64,000 bases of DNA from JBCCXZ01 sp965228005 (GTDB taxonomy: Bacteria > Planctomycetota > Planctomycetia > Pirellulales > Lacipirellulaceae): positions 868,001 to 932,000 of the forward strand of contig CBDDGV010000003.1 in NCBI GenBank assembly GCA_965228005.1, read 5' to 3'. Numbering within the stretch: the stretch's first letter is position 1; each line of letters starts with the position of its first letter. Of this stretch, positions 40,952 to 50,128 are shown piece after piece. Under the pieces are notes generated by a model. The model was given only the letters and a program-made list of their open reading frames with translations, was not told the origin of the DNA and searched no databases. The translations under genes and the position numbers were made by a program.

Positions 40952-41847
40952 GCGTTTCTCGCTGCTACGAATCGGGCCGTCTCGATCAACGGCTCGGCGC
41001 AGTCGCCGAAGGAGGTGAGCGCCGCCTCGGCGCGAGTCACAAGGTCTGCGACGAGCTTGCGGCTCTCGTCGACGCCGATGAGTTCGGGGTAGGTCAGTTT
41101 GCCTCGGCCTGTGTCTTTGCTGAGCCGCTTGCCAACCACGGTTTCCTCGCCGCAGATGTCCAAGAGGTCGTCTACGACTTGAAAGGCAAGTCCCAGATCG
41201 GTCGCGTAGCGGTCGAGTGCGTCGAGCTGTTCCTGATCGGCGCCGGCGGTGAGAGCCCCGAGGGCGACGCTCGCCCGGAACAGGGCGCCGGTCTTCCTGG
41301 CGTGTATGGCTTCAAGTGTGGCGAGGGTAGGCTGCAGGCCTTCGGCGGCGAGGTCGTCGGCCTGCCCGCCCACCAGCGCCGCAGGGCCAGCGGCGGCGGC
41401 GAGGACCGCGCAACATCTCGCTGCTGTCTCGGGCGGCTGGGTTTCTTTCGCGACTACTTCGAAAGCCCGGGCCTGCAGAGCGTCTCCAACAAGGATGGCC
41501 GTGGCCTCGTCGAACTGCACGTGACAGGTAGGTCGACCCCGGCGCAGGTCGTCGTCGTCCATCGTCGGCAGATCGTCGTGCACCAGCGAGTAGGCGTGGA
41601 TCATCTCGACCGCCGCCGCGGCGGGGAGGGCTTCCTGCGGATCGCCGCCGCAGGCTTCTGCCGCCATGAGCACAAGCTTCGGGCGGAGCCGTTTGCCGGG
41701 AGCGAGTAGTGCGTAGCGGATCGCCTCTTCGAGACGGGCGGGGCAGCCCGGCCCCGCAGCAGCGTACCGCTCCAATGCACCCTCGATCGCGGCAAGCCGC
41801 ATGTCGAGGTCATTCGCTGAGGCGGGTGAGGTGCTGCTGACGCTCAT
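40948..41847 (-). CDS. ispA: Polyprenyl (farnesyl/geranylgeranyl) diphosphate synthase
   Basis: A 299-residue all-helical prenyltransferase. The first Asp-rich motif is DDLPTMDDDDLRRGRPTCH (near 94-112), and the second is the DDLLD segment in FQVVDDLLDICG. Both bind Mg2+-diphosphate. The length fits short-chain (C15-C20) synthases of the IspA type. Product length cannot be set without modelling the residues just before the first motif (SLVH). Confidence 0.9.
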   Translation of the reverse strand: MSVSSTSPASANDLDMRLAAIEGALERYAAAGPGCPARLEEAIRYALLAPGKRLRPKLVLMAAEACGGDPQEALPAAAAVEMIHAYSLVHDDLPTMDDDDLRRGRPTCHVQFDEATAILVGDALQARAFEVVAKETQPPETAARCCAVLAAAAGPAALVGGQADDLAAEGLQPTLATLEAIHARKTGALFRASVALGALTAGADQEQLDALDRYATDLGLAFQVVDDLLDICGEETVVGKRLSKDTGRGKLTYPELIGVDESRKLVADLVTRAEAALTSFGDCAEPLIETARFVAARNA

Positions 41848-41974
41848 ACGCGGGTGCCTAAGTATTATTGGCTGCGGCGTTTAGGCCTATTCTAACCGAC
41901 CGCCTTCCTGATGGTAACCGCGGAGGACGGGGTGGCGTCACACTGGTGAGACGCAGACCGGCCCGGGGATCTCT

Positions 41975-42316
41975 TTAGAAAAGCCCTGCGTCTTGCGAAC
42001 CATTCGCGTCCGACGCACTCCTTCGCCGGGAACGAGCCCGCGCCTTCTGCTCAACGGGGGCGTCCCCCTCGTCCGCGAAGGGTTCGGTAACCGGTCTGCC
42101 TTCTTCGTCCAATCCGGTGACCTTCTCGATGCGGCGCTCGGCGTGTTCGAGCTGGTCGTAGCAGGCCTTGAGGTGACCGACCCCGGCTTCGTACTGCTGG
42201 AGCGACTCGGCCAGTGTGAGTTGCCCGCCCTCCAGAGCGGCCACGATCTCCTCCAGCTTCTCGAGCGACTCCTCGAAGCTGAGCTGCTTGTTCTTGGCGG
42301 TCTTCTTCTTGGCCAC
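41975..42316 (-). CDS. xseB: Exodeoxyribonuclease VII small subunit
   Basis: A 113-residue protein with the XseB helical hairpin: LSFEESLEKLEEIVAALEGG and TLAESLQQYEAGVGHLKACY. It partners XseA in degrading single-stranded DNA. The C-terminal 45 residues are an extra charged tail beyond the typical 70-80 residue core. It lies 18 bp after xseA in the same operon. Confidence 0.93.
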   Translation of the reverse strand: MAKKKTAKNKQLSFEESLEKLEEIVAALEGGQLTLAESLQQYEAGVGHLKACYDQLEHAERRIEKVTGLDEEGRPVTEPFADEGDAPVEQKARARSRRRSASDANGSQDAGLF

Positions 42317-42334
42317 TTGGCATGCTCTCGCGGG

Positions 42335-43552
42335 CTAGGATTCCGGGGAGACAATCGAGACGAACTCGCCATTGGCGAGCCTCGTACGCAGGCGGTCGCC
42401 GCTGCGGAGTGTGGCTGCGTCGGTAACAGGCGGGCCGCCTTCGGCCCGATGCGTCAAACTATAGCCGCGGCCGAGCACCGCCAAGGGGCTGAGGGCTTCC
42501 ACCCTCCCCGCCACGGCCGCTACCCGCGCGCTCTCCGCAGTCAGCCGGGCTGTCGCCGCGGCGTGGAGCCGAGTCGAAGACTCGTCGATTCTGCGAGCCA
42601 GGAGGTGCACTGGGTCGAGCGGCCGCGCAAAGACCGGTCGGGTGGCGATCGCGTCGAGGCGATCCGAGAGTATCTCTGTGCGTGTGCGGACCGCTTCTCG
42701 CAGACGACCGCCTAACGACTCGACTCCGGCGATGAACTGCTCGGACGACGGTACCACGCGCTCGGCGGCTTCACTTGGCGTGAGCGCGCGGAGGTCGGCG
42801 GCGAGGTCGCAGAGCGTGACGTCGATCTCGTGTCCGACCGCCGAGACGGTAGGGATTCGCGAAGTGGCGACGGCGCGGACAGTCGCTTCCTCATTGAAGG
42901 CCCAGAGGTCTTCGATGCTTCCCCCGCCACGGGTGACGACGAGCACGTCGGGCCGCGGGGCGGTACGGTTGGCGAGCCGGATGGCGTCGGCTACCTCTTT
43001 CGAGGCGCCTTCTCCTTGCACGCGCGTAGGGTACACGAGCACCTCGACGCCCCGCCAACGCCGGCGGAGGACTTCGAGAAAGTCGCGTACGGCGGCGCCG
43101 GTCGGGCTCGTCACGACCCCGATCCGGCGTGGGAAGCGCGGCAGCGGTTGTTTCCTGTCAGCGTCGAACAAGCCCTCGGCCGCCAGTTTGGCCTGCAGTT
43201 TTTTGAGCGCCAGTTCGAGAGCACCCACGCCGCGCGGCTCCATCTTCTGCACGACGAGCTGGTAGCTTCCGCGGGGCGGGTAGAGGTCGAGCCGCCCTTG
43301 GCAGATGACTTCCAGTCCGTCGCGAAGGTCGAACTTGAGCTTCGCAGCGGTTGAGCGCCAAACGACGGCGCGCAGCTGGGCGTCGTCGTCCTTGAGCGTC
43401 AGGTAGCAGTGCCCCGATTGGGGTCGCGAGAAGTTGGAGACCTCCCCGACGACCCACACACTGGGGAAACTGCTCTCCACCACCGCCTTGAGCTGGGCCG
43501 TGAGTTGCCCGACTGTGAGTGCGGACTCGGCACTAGATTGGAGTTCGGGCAA
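42335..43552 (-). CDS. xseA: Exodeoxyribonuclease VII large subunit
   Basis: A 405-residue nuclease subunit. An N-terminal OB fold (VWVVGEVSNFSRPQSGHCYL, LTLKDDDAQLRAVVWR) leads to the catalytic domain with RIGVVTSPTGAAVRDFLEVL, VVTRGGGSIEDLWAFNEE and SAVGHEIDVTLCDLAADLRA (conserved GHExD), then a coiled-coil C-terminus and the GYSLTH end motif. The length is slightly under the E. coli protein. It is first in the xseA, xseB order. Confidence 0.95.
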   Translation of the reverse strand: MPELQSSAESALTVGQLTAQLKAVVESSFPSVWVVGEVSNFSRPQSGHCYLTLKDDDAQLRAVVWRSTAAKLKFDLRDGLEVICQGRLDLYPPRGSYQLVVQKMEPRGVGALELALKKLQAKLAAEGLFDADRKQPLPRFPRRIGVVTSPTGAAVRDFLEVLRRRWRGVEVLVYPTRVQGEGASKEVADAIRLANRTAPRPDVLVVTRGGGSIEDLWAFNEEATVRAVATSRIPTVSAVGHEIDVTLCDLAADLRALTPSEAAERVVPSSEQFIAGVESLGGRLREAVRTRTEILSDRLDAIATRPVFARPLDPVHLLARRIDESSTRLHAAATARLTAESARVAAVAGRVEALSPLAVLGRGYSLTHRAEGGPPVTDAATLRSGDRLRTRLANGEFVSIVSPES

Positions 43553-43627
43553 GGCTGTGCTTCTTAGCGTGGGGGGGGCAGCACGCCAAGTCTAACACTT
43601 TCGCCCGTTTTGAGAGAGACGCATCGG

Positions 43628-44416
43628 CTAAGCCGCGCTGCGGCAGGGCAGCTCCAAGGACTCGCGACGCGGCAGTTCATCTGCCGGGATCGCCGGGAGC
43701 GTAGGCGTCCATGCCGGCCCAGATAGCCGGCCCTCCCGACGCCCGGCGATGGTTCCGGGAGGGGCGTCGCCGATCTCGGCCCAGTTCTCGGCCTGCGTCG
43801 TGACCTGATTCAGTAAATGCTCCAGGTTCTGCCTGGCCTGCTCCAAGTCCTCGCGATCGCGATTCCCTCCGATGGTGACCGCTGGCCCGACCACGGCGCG
43901 AGCCTGGGAAAAGGGAATGGGGAGTGCGAACCGATCCCAACTCCGGAACCGCCAAGGCCGGCGGTAGCCGAAGCCCAACGGAACAATCGGCATGCCGAGT
44001 TTGGCGGCCAGGTAGATCGGTCCCATCGCAAGCTTGCGGCGCGGGCCGCGGGGGCCGTCGGGCGTGATCGTGAGGTGTCGGTTGGACCCCGCACGCGCCA
44101 TGGAGCGTAAAGCCGTCACCGAGCCTCGGTAGGTCGAGCCCCGTACGGAATCGAAGCCCATTTGCTGAGCCACCCGGGCGAGCACGTCGGCGTCGCGGTG
44201 TTGGCTGAGCAGCATGGTGAGGTCGCAGTTCCCCCTGAGGTAGAGCGGAAGCAGGATGTACTCGTGCCAGAAGACGTACATCCTCGGCTGCTCGCAGCCG
44301 GTTTTCGGGTCGAGCGCCGGGTCGTGGTAGGCAATTCGGTAGCGGAGCGTCCTCATCCAGGACCGGATCGAGACGGAGGCGGTGAGGCCGGCCGCGGTGA
44401 GCAGCGTGTTGTTCAT
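43628..44416 (-). CDS. Lysophospholipid acyltransferase-superfamily protein (DUF374)
   Basis: A 262-residue protein of the DUF374 group, relatives of KDO/lipid A acyltransferases. The motif VFWHEYILLPLYLRG (where relatives have an HxxxxD/E catalytic pair) and LTITPDGPRGPRRKLAMGPI identify it. An N-terminal membrane-associated helix precedes the core. Likely role: transfer of a fatty acid to a lipid A-like or phospholipid precursor at the inner membrane face. The C-terminal 60 residues are variable. It lies between xseA and dapF on the same strand. Confidence 0.85.
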   Translation of the reverse strand: MNNTLLTAAGLTASVSIRSWMRTLRYRIAYHDPALDPKTGCEQPRMYVFWHEYILLPLYLRGNCDLTMLLSQHRDADVLARVAQQMGFDSVRGSTYRGSVTALRSMARAGSNRHLTITPDGPRGPRRKLAMGPIYLAAKLGMPIVPLGFGYRRPWRFRSWDRFALPIPFSQARAVVGPAVTIGGNRDREDLEQARQNLEHLLNQVTTQAENWAEIGDAPPGTIAGRREGRLSGPAWTPTLPAIPADELPRRESLELPCRSAA

Positions 44417-44465
44417 CGAGCGTCCTTGCGCGACTTGTTTGCTCAGTGAGAGGTTGCTTGGGCGT

Positions 44466-45299
44466 TCAGTCTGGCCAGTCCCCGGAGAAGACCTCCACGG
44501 CGGGCCCCGTCATGTAGACGTGGTTGTCTGCGTGCCATTCGAGGCGGAGCGTGCCCCCGGGGAGGTGGACATCGATCTCACGGTCGGTCCGACCGGTGAG
44601 CGACCCGGCGACACAGACCGCGGCGGCGCCGGTTCCGCATGCGAGGGTCTCGCCCGACCCGCGCTCCCAGGTCCGCTGCCGGACGGAGCCGCGGTCGACG
44701 ACCTCCACAAACTCGACGTTCGTTCGGTTCGGGAAGCGGGAGTCGTTCTCGATGGCGGGGCCGGTGACGTGCACGTCTTGTTCGGTCACGCCCGGCAGGA
44801 ACACCACGCAGTGAGGGTTTCCCATCGACACGCAGGTGACTTTCAGGGAACGGTCGCCGAGAACAAACGCGGCGTCGACGACGGGGTTGCGTTCGATCGT
44901 GGTGGGGATATCCGCCGGCGTCAGGACGGGTTCGCCCATGTCGACCCGGACGCTCTCGACGAGCCCTTCGCGGACCTCGACCCGGAGGTCGTAGGGAACC
45001 CCGGCCGACAGGATCCGTAGGTTATCACTTCGTGCAATGCCGTGGTCGTACACGTACTTGGCAACGCACCGGATGCCGTTGCCGCACATCTCCGAAGGGC
45101 TGCCGTCCGCGTTGTACATACGCATCTCGGCATCGCCCTCATCGGTGGGCGCGATGAGGATGAGCCCGTCGCCCCCGACGCCGTAGTGGCGGTCGGCGAT
45201 CTGCCTTGCCAAGGCGGTTGCGTCTTCGGGCAGTGGTTCGGCGAAACAGTCGACGTAGACATAGTCGTTGCCGGCGCCGTGCATCTTGGTGAATCGCAT
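44466..45299 (-). CDS. dapF: Diaminopimelate epimerase
   Basis: A 277-residue PLP-independent racemase interconverting LL- and meso-diaminopimelate for lysine and peptidoglycan synthesis. The N-terminus FTKMHGAGNDYVYVDCF and the two active-site cysteines, in SEMCGNGIRC and ETLACGTGAAAV, are intact, as is the GNPHCVVF segment. The length is typical. Its presence agrees with a peptidoglycan-containing planctomycete. Confidence 0.96.
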   Translation of the reverse strand: MRFTKMHGAGNDYVYVDCFAEPLPEDATALARQIADRHYGVGGDGLILIAPTDEGDAEMRMYNADGSPSEMCGNGIRCVAKYVYDHGIARSDNLRILSAGVPYDLRVEVREGLVESVRVDMGEPVLTPADIPTTIERNPVVDAAFVLGDRSLKVTCVSMGNPHCVVFLPGVTEQDVHVTGPAIENDSRFPNRTNVEFVEVVDRGSVRQRTWERGSGETLACGTGAAAVCVAGSLTGRTDREIDVHLPGGTLRLEWHADNHVYMTGPAVEVFSGDWPD

Positions 45300-45321
45300 G
45301 GTGATTCCTGTTCCGTCGGTG

Positions 45322-45660
45322 CTAGCCGGTCAGGTCGAGCCCGTAGCCGCACTCGCCGGATGGGTCCTTCGGGCGTGGACGGTCGTCGGCGGCCTGGCCG
45401 CCCTGCTCGGCTTCTTGCTGTTCTCCCCCGCCGGCGGGGCTTTCCCATAGCCGTCGTCCGTCGGCGTCGCGGTCAGAGGATTGCTGGTCTTCGTCGGTCT
45501 GGCCGATTCCGGCCGCCTTGTCTGCTTGTTGGTCGGTTTCTGCTTTGCGTTCTTGGGAACGGGCTTCGGAGGCGCGTTCCGATTCGCTGCTGGTCTGTTG
45601 GGGGAGGGGCGCCCCTGCGGCGCTGCCCACGACCCCGCTGAATGGACCGACACTCATCAT
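45322..45660 (-). CDS. Small hydrophilic conserved hypothetical protein
   Basis: A 112-residue, highly polar protein opening with MMSVGPFSGVVGSAAGAPLP, then a long Glu/Gln/Ser/Arg stretch (low complexity, likely disordered) containing the segment SSDRDADGRRLWES. No membrane helix is present. The DRDADGRRLWE core looks like that of short conserved planctomycete proteins whose function is unknown; this recollection is not verified. GGGAG precedes the double ATG. It lies between the AsmA-like gene and dapF with short gaps. Confidence 0.65.
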   Translation of the reverse strand: MMSVGPFSGVVGSAAGAPLPQQTSSESERASEARSQERKAETDQQADKAAGIGQTDEDQQSSDRDADGRRLWESPAGGGEQQEAEQGGQAADDRPRPKDPSGECGYGLDLTG

Positions 45661-45705
45661 ACGACTCCCGGTAGAGGGTGAGAACGGTGCTCCGAGGTGC
45701 AGCGG

Positions 45706-48700
45706 CTAGCGTCGTCCGAACCGGGGCGAGGTCGGGAGGCCCCGGCCTGCGTTCCGCGGGTCGGCTATCGCGGGTGCTTGTGGGTTGGTCTGGAACTGCT
45801 CAATCAAATCATAGAACCCAGGAAAAGCCTGGGTGGCGACTTGAGGATTGCTCACGGTGCCGCTGACGTACATCCGCAGGATACCCTGGCCCGGGCCGCC
45901 CAAAACGTTGGTCCAGAAGGGCAGGCGTCGGTCGTCGCGGCCGACCGTGCCGCGGAACTCAAGGGTCAATTCTTCATCAAGGTTGGTATAACCGCTCCCG
46001 TAGAGCTGAACCGCGTCGCCCAGGAAGTTGAGCTGCTCCAAGTAGATATGTTTGCCGCGCATGCGGAAGTTCGCGTCACACTCGTTAAACGCCGTGGCGT
46101 CGGGCGCCTTGCTGCGCAGGACTTTCAGCAGGCTGACCAGCAGCGGGAGTTCGTAGATGTTGGCGTCTCGGACCTTGACGACCCCTTCCCCTTGGAGGGT
46201 GGTTAGGCTGGCGCCCGTTCCGTTGAGGGACATCTCGGCGTCGACTTTCCCGACATAGCTCTGCTGGCTCGCAAAGCGTTCGATCATCAGCCGCTGGAGA
46301 TCAACGCCACGGCACTCGATCTCGCAATCGTACTTGGGGGCGGCCCGCAAGAGGACCGTTCCGCTGAGCCCCACGCTGCCGCCGTAGGCCGTGGCAAGGA
46401 TGGGACGCGGCGTACGTCCGGGCCGGAGGGCGTTACGTCCGAGCCAGCAGGTGTTCGCATCAACAACCAGAGGGCCCGTCACGTTCGTGAGCTGCGTGTC
46501 TCGGACGGTGACGGTCTCCAAGTTCAGTTCGCCTGCGGTGTACTGCTGCCTGCCGTGCTCTCCGAAGAGACGCACCGAGCCGTGGCAGTTCTTCAGATCC
46601 ACCCCCACCGACAGGTCGGCCTGGTGGCAGTCGAGCGACACGTCCCAAGAAGAACTGACTTCGGCCCCGGGCCGCGCTGACTTCGTGAACCGCAGCACGC
46701 CGTTGTGGATCCCGAACCCCCCCCTTGGACGGATCGCATATACGATCCTCCGCAGCGTTTCCGGGGAGGCGTCCAGCAGGTCGTCGGACGGGGAGAGCCG
46801 ATCGGCTGTGAGCCCTTCCAGTTGAACCGACCAACGTCCGTCTGGTGCGAACTCGCACAGTCCGTTGGTGCGGAACCTGGTTGGACCGTGTGCGGCCCGC
46901 AGCTCTTTCAGCTGTACAATGCCGTCGCTGTACTCGATGTTCCCCTCGACTTGGCTGAAGTCGTAGGGGAAGAAATTCGGGCGGAACGAAGCGGTTTCCG
47001 GGTTGGGGGAAACGGCCACGCTGATCGCGGGTACACGGGCGCCGGCGGCGCGGCGGACCACTGCCGTGAAGTCTGCGTGGCCGCGAGGGTTTAGTTCGGC
47101 CCAGGCGCGCCGTTCTGACTCCGGCAGCGCCCGCTGCAAGTCGCGGTCGAATGGCAGGCTACGACCGTGGAGGTTGAGCAGCAGTTCGTGCCCGGCGTGC
47201 GTTTTGGTGAGGCTGCCGTTGCAGTGCACGGTCTTGGCGCCGCTAGAGACGATGTCTCGAAACGTCCAATCGCCGTCGATGGATGAGATCACGCCTGTGA
47301 CGCCCGAGAGCGGGTAGGGGAACTTTTCGTAGTTCAGCGCACCGTCGACGATCTCCAGCCGCAGCCGGTGAGTGAACCTCCCGCCGGGCTGATTCCGTTC
47401 GACACGGAAAGCCACATTCATCGTGCCGGAGGTGCGCATCGATCGGATCACCTCTCTGGCGTGCTGGTTTTGGATCGCGTCGACCATCCGCGGCTCCACC
47501 TGCAGCCCCGTGCCGGTGATGTCGACGCCCCCGTGCGACTGGGGGCCGGGATCGAAGATCCGGCCGGCGATGCGAACCGGCCGACCGCCGCCGTAACCGG
47601 TGATGTCGATATCCAGCACTGGGGGCGACGTCTCTTGGGGGCGGTGCAGGTGGAGGGTCCCCTCTCCATCCTTGAGGCGGTAAGCGTACTTGTCCGATTC
47701 AAAAGAGAGTTCGCGGCCGCGCAAAACAACGTCGGGACGGATGACGCCTCGATTGATCGTGATGTTGGCCGTGGCCTCGACCGTCCCTTCGGGGCGGTGC
47801 TTGTTCCACAGCTTGAGGAGCGGTTCGGGCAGCGATGCCCTCAGACGCTCGTCCAATGGCAGGTGCTCTACCGTTGCGGCGATCTCGATCGGGGCGTTGG
47901 GGGCCCACCCGTCTCTGCGACCCGCCAAGCTCACCGGGGCGGCACCGAGCATGCCCGTGGCGTCTTCGAGTTCCAGGCCCGAGGTGCGGCAGGAGATGCG
48001 TCCCTTGATGGCAGACACACTCCGCGGCAGCCTTGGGTGCCGGAGCTGCCCGTCCTCCACCGTGAGGCGTGCGATCGCTGCTGGCGGTGTGAGCCCGAAA
48101 AGGGCCCCGCTAAACGAGAACTCGCCATCGATGCGGCCGCGGAACTCGGTGTCGCCGAGGCTGTCGCCCGCGTACGACGCGAGCCAGCCGGACAGCTCGT
48201 CCGACACCTGCAGCGCTTCAAATCTCCCCGAAAGAGTCGCGGAGAACTCGTTGGGATTGATAACGGCGGAGAACTCGGCTCCGCGTAGATCGATCCCCGC
48301 GGTAAAGCCCGAGATGTGAAGGGCTCCCGCGCGAGGCGGTGGAGGGGCCGGTCCGACGACCTCGCAGAGCTGCGGGAACCGCTCCGTGATCTCTTGGATC
48401 GTCCCGATATTGGCTGGGTTGACCTGGAAGCTCACGTCGCGGAGTACAAGTGGCGCAAGCTGGGGGCGTCCGTTGTCCGCGATCGTGACCGTTGCCTTGT
48501 GGACCGACAGAGGGGGCAGGGCCCCGCCAGATTTTGGGAGAGGCCAGAACGAATCCAGATTCCAGGAGCCGTCGCCGCGTTTGTTCACCCAGACCTGAGG
48601 GTGCCGGACGGTGATCGAGTCGATCTTGGGCGGGCCGGCAATCAGCTCTGAAAGCTCAAGCCGGCATGCCACACGGACCTCTTCCACCAGGAGGAGGTTC

Positions 48701-48903
48701 TCTTGCCGGCCGCTGGCCGCGGTCTCGGAAACGCTGAGGTTGTAGAGCTTGACGCCCTCCTCCGGAACCCAGCGCGCTCCGCCAACGCTGATGTTCAGGT
48801 TGGGGAACTTCTCTGTGAGCATCGCCTCGACGCGGATCCGTATTTGATCGTCAGCGCTCGAGTAGAGGTAAACGCCAACGGCCGTAGCCGTCACGGCGCC
48901 CAA
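45706..48903 (-). CDS. AsmA-like membrane-anchored envelope protein
   Basis: A large protein (1065 residues or more) of the AsmA/TamB/YhdP type: one N-terminal membrane anchor and a long repetitive beta-rich periplasmic part with AsmA-like features (KLYNLSVSET, IDSITVRHPQVWVNKRGDGS, VDAEMSLNGTG, LTLEFRGTVGRDDRRLPFW). Such proteins span the periplasm and are linked to lipid transport to the outer membrane. The only canonical start in frame is TTG 48903, which begins in the middle of the membrane helix. The in-frame sequence upstream to about 48960 continues it (RLINTCWWFFKLALGLG), so the true start may be non-canonical. Confidence 0.8.
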   Translation of the reverse strand: MGAVTATAVGVYLYSSADDQIRIRVEAMLTEKFPNLNISVGGARWVPEEGVKLYNLSVSETAASGRQENLLLVEEVRVACRLELSELIAGPPKIDSITVRHPQVWVNKRGDGSWNLDSFWPLPKSGGALPPLSVHKATVTIADNGRPQLAPLVLRDVSFQVNPANIGTIQEITERFPQLCEVVGPAPPPPRAGALHISGFTAGIDLRGAEFSAVINPNEFSATLSGRFEALQVSDELSGWLASYAGDSLGDTEFRGRIDGEFSFSGALFGLTPPAAIARLTVEDGQLRHPRLPRSVSAIKGRISCRTSGLELEDATGMLGAAPVSLAGRRDGWAPNAPIEIAATVEHLPLDERLRASLPEPLLKLWNKHRPEGTVEATANITINRGVIRPDVVLRGRELSFESDKYAYRLKDGEGTLHLHRPQETSPPVLDIDITGYGGGRPVRIAGRIFDPGPQSHGGVDITGTGLQVEPRMVDAIQNQHAREVIRSMRTSGTMNVAFRVERNQPGGRFTHRLRLEIVDGALNYEKFPYPLSGVTGVISSIDGDWTFRDIVSSGAKTVHCNGSLTKTHAGHELLLNLHGRSLPFDRDLQRALPESERRAWAELNPRGHADFTAVVRRAAGARVPAISVAVSPNPETASFRPNFFPYDFSQVEGNIEYSDGIVQLKELRAAHGPTRFRTNGLCEFAPDGRWSVQLEGLTADRLSPSDDLLDASPETLRRIVYAIRPRGGFGIHNGVLRFTKSARPGAEVSSSWDVSLDCHQADLSVGVDLKNCHGSVRLFGEHGRQQYTAGELNLETVTVRDTQLTNVTGPLVVDANTCWLGRNALRPGRTPRPILATAYGGSVGLSGTVLLRAAPKYDCEIECRGVDLQRLMIERFASQQSYVGKVDAEMSLNGTGASLTTLQGEGVVKVRDANIYELPLLVSLLKVLRSKAPDATAFNECDANFRMRGKHIYLEQLNFLGDAVQLYGSGYTNLDEELTLEFRGTVGRDDRRLPFWTNVLGGPGQGILRMYVSGTVSNPQVATQAFPGFYDLIEQFQTNPQAPAIADPRNAGRGLPTSPRFGRR

Positions 48904-49102
48904 CCCCAGCGCTAACTTAAAGAACCACCAGCAGGTGTTGATCAGCCGGACGATAGTCGTTTGACTCCCTGGCTCCCCGTGGCCGGGGGCTTCGATGCGG
49001 ATGTACGATGCGCGCAGGACCGGCGCAGCAGCGCTCGGGGGGCGGATCGTAGGAGCGGCGTAGAGAGACGGTCAAGGCGTCGTGCGGCGGTTGCCAGCAG
49101 TG

Positions 49103-50128
49103 CTAGCCGGAGGCCGGCCGCAGGACGAGGCGGTCAGCCTCGATGCTTGCGCGGAGGTCGCCGGGCATCGCAAGAACTCCCTGGCCCCGCTCACGGGCGA
49201 GCAGGCTCAGCTCGCACCACCACCAGCGGGTCATTCCCTGCTCGCTCAGGCCGGATGACCGCCACACCATACGGAGAGCTTCGCGGGCCACAGGCTCATC
49301 GGCTGTGATCAAGGGACCCGTCAGCAACGAAAAGCCGCCACCCTTCATGAGCCTGTGATCACAGGTTGATAGCAGTCTATCCGCAAGGCCGTCGATCACC
49401 TCCTGCGCTTCCCGGCACTGCTCGGCGAGGCGGCGTAGCGCGTCGGGCGCATCCGGGAAGGCGGTTACCAGTCTGGGCAGCCACTCACGGCGGATGAGGT
49501 TTCGGCGGAACGTGAGGTCGTTGTTCGTCTCATCTTCGCGATAACCTTGCCCCTGCTGTGCCAGGTACTCCAATACCGCTTCCCTGGAACAACCAAGCAA
49601 AGGACGAACCACAGAGACACTGGGCGTGATCGGTCGGGTGAACGGGATCCCGGCTGCTCCGCGGAGACCGGAGCCCCGGAGGATGCGGAGAAGAACGGTC
49701 TCCGATTGGTCGTCGGCGGTATGGCCCGTGGCGAGGTATCGAGCTCCAAGCCTCTCGCAGGCTCGTCCCAAGAGTCCGTAGCGTGTCCTTCGGGCGTAGG
49801 CTTCGACGCCGTCGGACAGGTCGGCGTCGGTAGGTGGCGTCGGTGGCGAGAGCACTTCCGACCTGATCCCTAGAGAACGGCACTCGTTCATGAACCAATC
49901 CGCGTCGGCCGAGGCCGCTTCTCCGCGGAGCTGGTGGTCGACATGCAACGCGAAGAGAAGCCCCTCCGCGTTGGATTCTTGGCGCAGCTTAAGAAGGCAT
50001 ATCAGGAGGGCCATACTGTCGGCCCCGCCGGAGACCGCAACCGCGACATGCACGGGTCCCCAAACGCCCGGAGGCCAGGCGGAGCGTACTGCAGAGACAA
50101 GCGACGGCGGGTCGACTGAGTCGGGCAT
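49103..50128 (-). CDS. tilS: tRNA(Ile)-lysidine synthetase
   Basis: A 341-residue enzyme that modifies C34 of the CAT-anticodon tRNA-Ile to lysidine so that it reads AUA. The ATP PP-loop SGGADS is at 33-38. HVDHQLRGEAASADADWF, TGHTADDQSETVLLRILRGS and the LRGAAGIPF region follow, with a TilS-type C-terminal part near WWWCELSLLARE. The start at 50128 is chosen because it puts the PP-loop at the usual distance; ATG 50170 is an alternative. It is followed by the AsmA-like gene. Confidence 0.92.
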   Translation of the reverse strand: MPDSVDPPSLVSAVRSAWPPGVWGPVHVAVAVSGGADSMALLICLLKLRQESNAEGLLFALHVDHQLRGEAASADADWFMNECRSLGIRSEVLSPPTPPTDADLSDGVEAYARRTRYGLLGRACERLGARYLATGHTADDQSETVLLRILRGSGLRGAAGIPFTRPITPSVSVVRPLLGCSREAVLEYLAQQGQGYREDETNNDLTFRRNLIRREWLPRLVTAFPDAPDALRRLAEQCREAQEVIDGLADRLLSTCDHRLMKGGGFSLLTGPLITADEPVAREALRMVWRSSGLSEQGMTRWWWCELSLLARERGQGVLAMPGDLRASIEADRLVLRPASG

